This document shows, piece after piece, positions 58,254 through 64,000 of a stretch of 64,000 bases of DNA. This stretch comes from Lacrimispora sinapis (GTDB taxonomy: Bacteria; Bacillota; Clostridia; Lachnospirales; Lachnospiraceae). The position numbers and the translations under genes are program-made. The stretch is from positions 1,116,001 through 1,180,000 of the forward strand of contig NZ_CP141832.1 of assembly GCF_043633585.1 (NCBI RefSeq). Direction: 5' to 3'. Each line of letters starts with the position of its first letter. Position 1 is the first letter of the stretch. A model generated the notes under the pieces. That model saw only the letters and a list, made by a program, of their open reading frames with translations. It was not told the origin of the DNA and did not search any database.

Positions 58254-59136
58254 TTCCGATGAACTGCATATCATTTGGTAGGGGTGCCTCAAAGGAAAGA
58301 GGCACCTTTTTTATGGGGTGAAGAAAATCAAGGCGGAAAGAATGAAGTGCCTGCCTTTTAATATACCGGTAATCCGGATGATAAAGAAAATCTCCAGGCA
58401 GAGGAAATCCAAGGAATTTTAAATGAACCCGGATCTGATGGGTGCGCCCGGTCTCCAGGCAAAGCCCGGCAAGAGAATGTCCGGTAACAGGGTCATAATA
58501 AAGCCGTTTATAGTGAGTACGGGCTTCCTCCCCATTTCCATCCACACACCGTTCAATGGTGGAGCCCTCCACTCTCTTGATCGGCATGTCAATGGTCCCT
58601 TTTTCCGGCAGTTTCCCGCAGACGACGGCCAGGTATCTGCGGTGGATCTCCCTCCGTTTCACCATGTCGGAAAGGATGCATGCGCTTAAAGGATTTTTAG
58701 CCAGGATCAATAGTCCGGTCGTATCCCGGTCCAGCCGGTTAATGGCCCGGTAAACAAAACTTTCTCCTTTTTCTTTGAAATAATGGGCAACTCCATTGGC
58801 CAGAGTATGGTCAAAATTTCCCTGTGATGGATGAATCGGAACACCGGCTTCCTTGTTCACAACTAACAGATGTTCATCCTCATAAACGATATGAAGCGGC
58901 ATAGGAGTGGCAACAATATGCTTTGAGCTTTCCTCCTCATTTAAAAGAACCGTAAGAGTCTCTCCACACTCCAGCCGATGTGTGGTATAAACCAGTTTCC
59001 CGTCAATGGTCAGCCCATTTTCCGTATTTCTCAAATGCCGGATCAGCCCCCGGGAATATCCCTGATCGAAAAGATATTGTTCCACGGTCATTTCTATCTG
59101 TGGTTGTGTTATGCGGTAAGTCATTGTCATTTTCAT
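58216..59136 (-). CDS. RluD-family pseudouridine synthase
   Basis: A 306-residue RNA pseudouridine synthase. An S4-like N-terminal domain (VEQYLFDQGYSRGLIRHLRN) precedes the catalytic domain with the Asp in NRLDRDTTGLLILAKN, and LETGRTHQIRVHLKFLGFPLPGD. This is the RluA/C/D class; the exact site cannot be told. Three near in-frame ATGs (59136, 59130, 59124) lack a good ribosome site; 59136 is used. The last 38 bases overlap the convergent rsmF-like gene. Confidence 0.9.
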   Translation of the reverse strand: MKMTMTYRITQPQIEMTVEQYLFDQGYSRGLIRHLRNTENGLTIDGKLVYTTHRLECGETLTVLLNEEESSKHIVATPMPLHIVYEDEHLLVVNKEAGVPIHPSQGNFDHTLANGVAHYFKEKGESFVYRAINRLDRDTTGLLILAKNPLSACILSDMVKRREIHRRYLAVVCGKLPEKGTIDMPIKRVEGSTIERCVDGNGEEARTHYKRLYYDPVTGHSLAGLCLETGRTHQIRVHLKFLGFPLPGDFLYHPDYRYIKRQALHSFRLDFLHPIKKVPLSFEAPLPNDMQFIGITSTEGLWDSDF

Positions 59137-59164
59137 AAAGGGATTCTATCATGGCGTTATGGGA

Positions 59165-59192
59165 TTGACAAGAAAAAACGAAAGGTTATAAT
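59165..59192 (+). promoter_or_regulatory. Promoter of the 89-residue gene and yitT
   Basis: TTGACA (59165-59170), 16 bases, TATAAT (59187-59192). Confidence 0.75.
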
Positions 59193-59224
59193 TAGCTAGT
59201 AGAAAATAAAGGAGGACATAAATC

Positions 59225-59494
59225 ATGTTTAATCAGGATATTTATGAATCAATAGAAAAAGAATTTGAAAAAAATCGGATAGAAGAAGATGTAGAAGAAG
59301 TTTTATTGGATCTGTCAGAAGCTTTGGCCGATCAAGGAATTATGGATAAAGAAGTGACTTTAAAGGAATCCTATGGAAGGACACCGATTGAAGTGACAGG
59401 AATCTGTTCCGAAGATGAAGGAGAAGAAACGGTTCTGATAAAGACCTTAAAAATCGGCAAAAAAGAATTTGTAATTGAAGATTATTTTCTCTGA
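59225..59494 (+). CDS. Small acidic protein of unknown function (89 aa)
   Basis: An 89-residue soluble protein, Glu-rich, with a helical first half (IEKEFEKNRIEEDVEEVLLDL) and beta-like second half (TPIEVTGICSEDEG, TLKIGKKEFVIEDYF). No family recognised. AAAGGAGG lies ahead of the ATG, and a clean promoter precedes it. It is 32 bases before yitT, so the two are likely one operon. Confidence 0.7.
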   Translation: MFNQDIYESIEKEFEKNRIEEDVEEVLLDLSEALADQGIMDKEVTLKESYGRTPIEVTGICSEDEGEETVLIKTLKIGKKEFVIEDYFL

Positions 59495-59526
59495 TAGGAA
59501 AATCAGAAAATGGAGGCCGTATACGT

Positions 59527-60402
59527 ATGAAAGCAATCAGACAGGAATACCCGCCGAAAGAATTGGGAATGGATCTGCTATTTGATCTGGTGGGAGCATT
59601 ATTATTCAATATTGGAATTTATAACTTTGCGGTAAATGCGGAGTTTGCACCTGTAGGAGTATCAGGTATTGCCTTAATCCTTCGCTTTCTTTTCGGAATT
59701 CCCATGGGAATTATGTCCATCGTCTTAAACATTCCTATCATTTTAGTAAGCTATAAGCTTTTAGGAAAGCGTTTTTTGCTTCGCTCTATGAAAAGTATGT
59801 TGATTTTTGCTCTTGTACTCGATTATGTGGTACCCCTGTTTCCCGTTTACCATGGAAACCCTCTGTACGCGTCGGCATGTACGGGAATATTCTCCGGATT
59901 AGGCTTGACCATCGTCTATTTAAGAAACTGCTCTACCGGGGGAACCGATTTCCTGGTCATGGCAATCCGCAAGATATTCCCTCATTTCACCATCGGACAG
60001 ATATCCCTGGTCATCGACGCCATTGTCATTTTAGCCGGCGGACTGGTTTTCCGCAACGTAGATGCAGTTATTCTGGGTTTAATATCCTCTCTCGTAACAA
60101 CCATGGTAATTGATAAAATCATGTACGGACTGGGTGCCGGAAAACTGGTCTTTGTCGTGACCTCCCATGAAAAAGAAGTGGCTCATCAAATTGAAGAAGC
60201 CACCGGACGAGGCTGTACCTTTATAAAAGGCCAGGGGTCCTATTCCCTGGCTGAAAAGAATATCGTTCTGTGCGCATGCAACAACAGCCAGGTTGTACCA
60301 ATTAGACGGGCCATTCATCAGGTGGATGAAGAGGCATTCCTGATTATAACGGATTCTAATGAAGTTTATGGGGAAGGGTTTAAGTCGATTGGGGGGATGT
60401 GA
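59527..60402 (+). CDS. YitT family membrane protein with DUF2179 domain
   Basis: A 291-residue protein. Five or six hydrophobic helices fill the first ~200 residues (FDLVGALLFNIGIYNFAVNAEFAPVGVSGIALIL, the YitT motif), then a cytosolic DUF2179 domain (~210-290, YGLGAGKLVFVVTSHEKEVA, RGCTFIKGQGSYS). Function is unknown across the family; several genomes carry many copies. GGAGGCCGT lies before the start. The 750-base region after it holds the unusual palindromes. Confidence 0.9.
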   Translation: MKAIRQEYPPKELGMDLLFDLVGALLFNIGIYNFAVNAEFAPVGVSGIALILRFLFGIPMGIMSIVLNIPIILVSYKLLGKRFLLRSMKSMLIFALVLDYVVPLFPVYHGNPLYASACTGIFSGLGLTIVYLRNCSTGGTDFLVMAIRKIFPHFTIGQISLVIDAIVILAGGLVFRNVDAVILGLISSLVTTMVIDKIMYGLGAGKLVFVVTSHEKEVAHQIEEATGRGCTFIKGQGSYSLAEKNIVLCACNNSQVVPIRRAIHQVDEEAFLIITDSNEVYGEGFKSIGGM

Positions 60403-60407
60403 TGTGA

Positions 60408-60700
60408 GGAAATGGAAAGGGGAGTTGCTGGGGAAAATGAGGGAAGGGTTCCGGTTACGCTCATGTTTCGGACGGGATAGGTGTAAGGGAGATGGCACGG
60501 AAAAATGAGGGCACCGACACCATTCATCGAGTTTTCTTTATGAAAACTCGATTCAGGGCGTCTAAAAAACGGACTTTGTGTGTCCGTTTTTTACCCTCAT
60601 TTTCCCGTACCATCTCCCTAACGCCTATCGACGTCCTGCAAAATTCGCTGTAACCGGAACCCTTCCCTCATTTTCAGCTGGGTTGTGTCGTTCCATTTCC
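60408..60700. repeat. Long branched palindrome, element 1 (~293 bp)
   Basis: Two arms of ~105 bases face each other. GGAAATGGAA (60408-60417) pairs with 60691-60700; a perfect 26-bp block at 60433-60458 pairs with 60650-60675; a 36-bp block at 60476-60511 pairs with 60594-60629 with four differences. The 82-base centre holds two more hairpins: ATCGAGTTTTC/GAAAACTCGAT (60526-60552) and AAAAAACGGAC/GTCCGTTTTTT (60564-60592). AAAATGAGGG occurs twice per arm. Confidence 0.9.
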
Positions 60701-60728
60701 GCTGAGCGTGTTGGCGGGGGAGAAAAGC

Positions 60729-60795
60729 TAAAGACGTAAAAACATAAAGACGTAAAAACATAAAGACTAAAGACTAAAGATTAAAGACTAAAGAC
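60729..60795. repeat. Nested tandem repeat (16-bp x2, then 7-bp x5)
   Basis: TAAAGACGTAAAAACA is repeated exactly at 60729-60744 and 60745-60760, then TAAAGAC (one copy TAAAGAT) five times to 60795. It lies between the two palindromes. Confidence 0.9.
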
Positions 60796-60879
60796 ATTAG
60801 TCAATAGTACATGAATCATACAGCTTTTGCTTTTTCTTTTCTTCTCCATGCCTTTCTAAGTTTTTTATAAAGCTAGCCG

Positions 60880-61126
60880 GAAAGAAGGGGGAGGGGGAGT
60901 TGGGGAGGGTGGTTTGCAGGCAGATATGGAACTTCTTAGGTCGGAAGGGTGCAAAAAATATGGGTGCAGGTTGGCTTCAAAGCCAACCTGTAAGGAAACC
61001 CGGAGCGCGAATTTCTTTCAGAAATTCGGGCGGAGTTTTCCGGTCCCATATTTTTTGTGCCCTTCCGGCCTTAGAAGTTCATCTGCCGAAACCCCGCCCT
61101 CCCCAACTCCCCCTCCCCCTTCTTTC
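60880..61126. repeat. Long branched palindrome, element 2 (~247 bp)
   Basis: A perfect 30-bp block (60880-60909, purine-rich, GGGGGAGGGGGAG) pairs with 61097-61126; an inner block at 60919-60964 pairs with 61045-61087 with one three-base bulge and several G-U pairs. The centre again has two hairpins: CAGGTTGGCTT/AAGCCAACCTG (60967-60990) and CGAATTTC/GAAATTCG (61008-61028). It ends 26 bases before the dinB stop. Confidence 0.9.
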
Positions 61127-61152
61127 TCACAACCTCCCCCAACAAAAAAATC

Positions 61153-62391
61153 TCACAAATGCTTCCCCTTCCCTGTCACATGCTCCACAATCTTATCCTC
61201 CTTCAAAAAACTCGCCCTCATCACACTATCCATCCCAAATTTGTTCCGTATATGGTCCACAGCCTTTTCCATCTCCTTCATCTTCCGCGACTGTTCCGAT
61301 TCAAACAGGCTTAGCTGGCTGTACCCGTCTTCGGTGATCTTTGTGGCCCGCACACCAATGAGCCGCAAAGGCGTCCCGTCCCAGAATTCTTTTAGAAGTT
61401 TGCAGGCATGTTCGTAAATGATAGCGGTGGAATCGGTAGGGTTGTTTAAGGTCGTCTGGTGAGACTGGCTGTGAAAATCCCAGTCTTTGATTTCCACGCA
61501 TACGCAGTCGCAGAGAACATGGTCGTGGCGAAGCCTTGCGCCTACGGTTTCACATAGGGAAAGCAGGACCTGGCGGGCAGCATCATAGTCATCAATGTCC
61601 CGGGAGAGGGTGGTGCTGTTTCCGTATCCTTTGTATATGGGGTCCCGTTCACCTACCGGGGAGTTGTCGATGCCGCAGGCATAATCGTGGATGAGGAGGG
61701 CATATTTCTCGCCCAGGAGATGTTTTAAGTAATTTACGTCACAGGCGGCTAAGTCTCCGATGGTATGGATGCCAATGCTTTTCATCTTGTTTTTGGCGGA
61801 ATGGCCTACAAAAAACAGTTCTCCGATGGGAAGCGGCCACATTTTTTTTGCTATCTCATCGGCGAATAAGGTGTGGCATAGATTGGGCTTTTTAAAATCG
61901 GAGGCCATTTTTGCCAGCAGCTTGTTGGGAGCAAGGCCCACGTTTACCGTAAAACCAAGCTCTGATAAGACCCTTTCCCGGATCTGGTTTGCCACCGTTA
62001 AGGGAGGACCGAAAAGATGGATGGTGGAGGTCATATCAAGAAAAGCTTCATCAATGCTGAACTTTTCAATATCAGGGGTGTAATCGGATAAAATTGCCAT
62101 TAACTGCCGGGATTTTTCTGTGTAAATTTGAAAATTGGCTGGTACTACGGTTAGCCCGGGGCATTTTTTTAAGGCCTGGACAATGGGCTCGCCGGTGGTT
62201 ATTCCGAACTTTTTGGCCGGAGTGGATTTGGCTAAAACAATTCCGTGTCTTGAGGCGGCATCTCCCCCTACCGCCGATGGGATGGTTCTTAGATCCAGCG
62301 CTTTTGGGTCTTTTTCCAGACGGTAGACAGATTCCCAGCTTAAAAATGCAGAATTTACATCAATATGAAAAATCAGTCGTTGAGGTTCCAT
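61153..62391 (-). CDS. dinB: DNA polymerase IV (Y-family, DinB)
   Basis: A 412-residue translesion polymerase. It has the palm acidic motif HIDVNSAFLSWE (~9-20), the YTEKSRQLM region and the catalytic SIDEAFLDM (~105), then helix-hairpin-helix (GIHTIGDLAACDVN) and a little-finger domain (YKGYGNSTTLSRDIDDYD). No UmuC-type insertion is obvious. ATG 62391 has AAAGGAG nine bases ahead. A near-perfect SOS box in its promoter says that LexA controls it. It is divergent from the carboxypeptidase. Confidence 0.93.
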   Translation of the reverse strand: MEPQRLIFHIDVNSAFLSWESVYRLEKDPKALDLRTIPSAVGGDAASRHGIVLAKSTPAKKFGITTGEPIVQALKKCPGLTVVPANFQIYTEKSRQLMAILSDYTPDIEKFSIDEAFLDMTSTIHLFGPPLTVANQIRERVLSELGFTVNVGLAPNKLLAKMASDFKKPNLCHTLFADEIAKKMWPLPIGELFFVGHSAKNKMKSIGIHTIGDLAACDVNYLKHLLGEKYALLIHDYACGIDNSPVGERDPIYKGYGNSTTLSRDIDDYDAARQVLLSLCETVGARLRHDHVLCDCVCVEIKDWDFHSQSHQTTLNNPTDSTAIIYEHACKLLKEFWDGTPLRLIGVRATKITEDGYSQLSLFESEQSRKMKEMEKAVDHIRNKFGMDSVMRASFLKEDKIVEHVTGKGKHL

Positions 62392-62413
62392 GATATTCTC
62401 CTTTCGTTTTTTT

Positions 62414-62442
62414 ATTATACCGAAAATACGTTCGGAAAGTAA
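62414..62442 (-). promoter_or_regulatory. dinB promoter with SOS (LexA) box
   Basis: On the minus strand TATAAT lies at 62419-62414 and TTACTT at 62442-62437, 17 apart. CGAACGTATTTTCG (62434-62421) sits between them and differs from the Gram-positive LexA box CGAACNNNNGTTCG by one base. Confidence 0.75.
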
Positions 62443-62502
62443 AGGGAATAATTAAAAAAACTACGGAATAGGATAAAATAAAGTCAAGCGGGAGGCTCTT
62501 TC

Positions 62503-63819
62503 ATGAGGCATGTCATAGGGGGTTTTCTGGCAGTGATAGCCTTTGTCCTGGTTTTTAAGACGGGGACATGGGTATTTCGGCTGGCAGAAGGAGAGACTGT
62601 CAATGGGAAAGTAACGGTAGAAGAAGAAAAAGATAAAAACCAACCGGTCCAGACAAAGGATGAATTAAATCTTCATGCTCAGTCAGCGGTTTTGATGGAT
62701 GCCCTGACCGGCCGCATTCTATATGGGAAAAATGAGGATCTGGTACGCCCCATGGCCAGTACTACAAAGATCATGACCTGTATCATAGCACTGGAACATG
62801 GAAATCTCTCCGATACGGTGACAGCCAGTCAGAAAGCAGCGTCTCAGCCCAAGGTCCATCTTGGGGTCTATAAAGGGGAAACATTCCTCTTGAAGGATTT
62901 GCTTTACAGCCTGATGCTGGAATCCCATAACGATTCAGCCATGATGATTGCCGAGCATGTGGGGGGAAGCATGGAGGGCTTTGCAGCCCTGATGAATCAA
63001 AAGGCAAGAGATTTGGGATGCAGCAATACATATTTCATTACGCCAAACGGACTGGATGCCAAGGAAGAAAAAGATGGACAGGTGAAGGAACACGCCACCA
63101 CAGCAGCAGATTTAGCCAGGATCATGAATTACTGCATCGGCCAGTCTCCCAAGAAAGACGAATTTCTGGAAATAACAGGAACCCAGAATTATTCGTTTCA
63201 GGATCTGGAAGGAAAACGTTCCTTTGGATGCAACAACCATAATGCTTTACTGACTTCTATGAGCGGCGCATTTTCCGGAAAAACAGGATTTACCGGAGGG
63301 GCCGGATATTCTTATGTGGGTGCATTAAAAAATGAAGGAAGAGTTTACACCATTGCCTTGTTGGGCTGTGGCTGGCCTCCTCATAAAACATATAAATGGT
63401 CGGATGCAAGGAAATTGTTTCAATATGGTCTGGATCGTTTCCATTATAGAGAGGTATACCAGGAAACAAAGTTTGGGGACATTCTTATAAAAAATGGAAT
63501 TCCGCCTTCCGGCAGACTGGAAGATCCGGTGATGGTGCCCTGTGATATCGGCAAGTCGGAAGAACGAAGCTTAAAAGTTCTCCTGGCAGATGATGAAAAA
63601 GTAACGGTAGATATAGAACTTCCAAAAGAATTAAAAGCTCCGGTAAAAAAAGGGCAGACCGTTGGAACCGTAATTTACCGGCTGAACGGGGAGGTGTTAA
63701 AAACCTATCCGGTTTCTTTGCTGGAAGGGGCAGACCGAATCACCCCATTGTGGTATGTAAAGACCATCATCAAGAATTATCTTTCCATGCCGGGAATTGG
63801 GTGCATATTTTCTTCCTAA
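62503..63819 (+). CDS. D-alanyl-D-alanine carboxypeptidase (DacF-like, serine type)
   Basis: Trims the terminal D-Ala from peptidoglycan stems. The 438-residue protein has an N-terminal hydrophobic signal/anchor (VIGGFLAVIAFVLVF), the peptidase S11 domain with Ser86 (ASTTKIM), SHN (LESHNDSAMM) and KTG (SGKTGFTGGAG), a DUF-like C-terminal beta domain, and a final hydrophobic stretch (IKNYLSMPGIGCIF) that could be an amphipathic anchor. GGGAGGC precedes ATG 62503. DacF-type enzymes in sporulating species often act in the spore; this is not shown here. Confidence 0.92.
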   Translation: MRHVIGGFLAVIAFVLVFKTGTWVFRLAEGETVNGKVTVEEEKDKNQPVQTKDELNLHAQSAVLMDALTGRILYGKNEDLVRPMASTTKIMTCIIALEHGNLSDTVTASQKAASQPKVHLGVYKGETFLLKDLLYSLMLESHNDSAMMIAEHVGGSMEGFAALMNQKARDLGCSNTYFITPNGLDAKEEKDGQVKEHATTAADLARIMNYCIGQSPKKDEFLEITGTQNYSFQDLEGKRSFGCNNHNALLTSMSGAFSGKTGFTGGAGYSYVGALKNEGRVYTIALLGCGWPPHKTYKWSDARKLFQYGLDRFHYREVYQETKFGDILIKNGIPPSGRLEDPVMVPCDIGKSEERSLKVLLADDEKVTVDIELPKELKAPVKKGQTVGTVIYRLNGEVLKTYPVSLLEGADRITPLWYVKTIIKNYLSMPGIGCIFSS

Positions 63820-63888
63820 TAACGAATCCGTATGTTATACTGGAGAAAGTTACTGGCTTTGTATTTGCATGAGGAGGTCAACAGAAAG

Positions 63889-64000
63889 ATGAAAGAAACA
63901 ATGAGCAGCATCGGGCGTATTCCTTTAGAGAAGCTTCCCAATACCAGAGACTTGGGAGGATTGAAAACCACAGACGGCAGATCCATTCTTCCCAACAGGC
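63889..64000 (+). CDS. Tyrosine/serine phosphatase, 3' partial
   Basis: The first 37 residues run off the edge (RIPLEKLPNTRDLGGLKTTDG and on). NTRDLGGL followed by DGR and an arginine is the start of the Y_phosphatase3 family (NFRDLGGY type). AGGAGGT (63872-63878) lies ten bases before ATG 63889; ATG 63901 is a second option. The catalytic Cys is beyond the window. Confidence 0.7.
   Translation, partial: MKETMSSIGRIPLEKLPNTRDLGGLKTTDGRSILPNR

Noticed and set aside
60729..60795. Tandem array as a CRISPR
   Set aside because: The units are 7 and 16 bp with no unique spacers and no cas genes.
60900..61417. Two plus-strand open frames of 145 and 167 codons across element 2 and the end of dinB
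   Set aside because: They run through the palindrome arms and antisense to dinB, lack ribosome sites and are rich in Pro/Ser from the C-rich arm.

Overview
The window looks like a chromosomal segment of a spore-forming, Gram-positive anaerobe of the Lachnospiraceae (Clostridium cluster XIVa; a Lacrimispora or Enterocloster-type organism is my guess). The evidence is moderate GC, strong AGGAGG-type ribosome sites, spore genes (cotJABC, a ytvI-like gene, a CwlC-like amidase), the LL-diaminopimelate aminotransferase route to lysine, a CdaA/YbbR c-di-AMP locus and an HPr/EI phosphotransferase pair. I assign the taxon by inference; no rRNA is present. The window is mostly housekeeping sequence with no prophage, transposase or CRISPR array. 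Three tRNA genes are present (Val, Met, Thr).

Layout. 1-4.7 kb: end of a membrane protein, cdaA-ybbR, then ptsH-ptsI. 4.7-12 kb: a lone Wzy-like polymerase, a divergent AraC regulator and dapF paralogue in which both catalytic cysteines are serine, and a seven-domain PAS/GGDEF/EAL protein. 12-16.6 kb: two overlapping aminotransferases (one is HisC), a YtvI-like permease and a secreted GH25 lysozyme. 16.7-19.4 kb (minus strand): a three-gene ABC-2 exporter behind a ~230-nt structured leader. 19.4-22 kb: a CadC-type repressor, a free-standing HMA protein and a Zn/Cd P-type ATPase, with an SmtB/CadC-like operator. 22-26.8 kb: glnA with a hairpin-terminator in its leader, an ANTAR regulator, the canonical dapF, dapL and an Lrp regulator.

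26.8-38.2 kb: a CwlC-like amidase behind a possible sigma-K promoter, a HAD phosphatase, a DUF368 protein, a SpoIID-like/peptidoglycan-binding protein, carAB, the cotJ operon and a NYN nuclease with two LOTUS domains. 38.4-43.8 kb: tRNA-Val/tRNA-Met, a lipid kinase, the ispF-cysS-mrnC-rlmB run and a transglutaminase-like lipoprotein. 43.9-47.7 kb: a compact type IV pilus-like cluster (PilC, four small membrane or pilin-like proteins, PilT) without a visible PilB or PilD. 47.8-64 kb: lactate dehydrogenase, tRNA-Thr, a class A PBP, gltX, a UvrD-like helicase, a corrinoid adenosyltransferase, RsmF-like and RluD-like RNA modification genes, a YitT protein, DinB under an SOS box, a DacF-like carboxypeptidase and the start of a tyrosine phosphatase.

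The most unusual items are: (1) two ~250-290-bp branched palindromes between yitT and dinB, whose arm differences are largely G-U compatible, with a 7-bp/16-bp tandem array between them; (2) the Ser/Ser DapF paralogue beside an AraC regulator while a normal dapF exists elsewhere in the window; (3) the glnA leader hairpin paired with a downstream ANTAR protein; (4) the long structured leader of the ABC exporter; and (5) the minimal pilus cluster.
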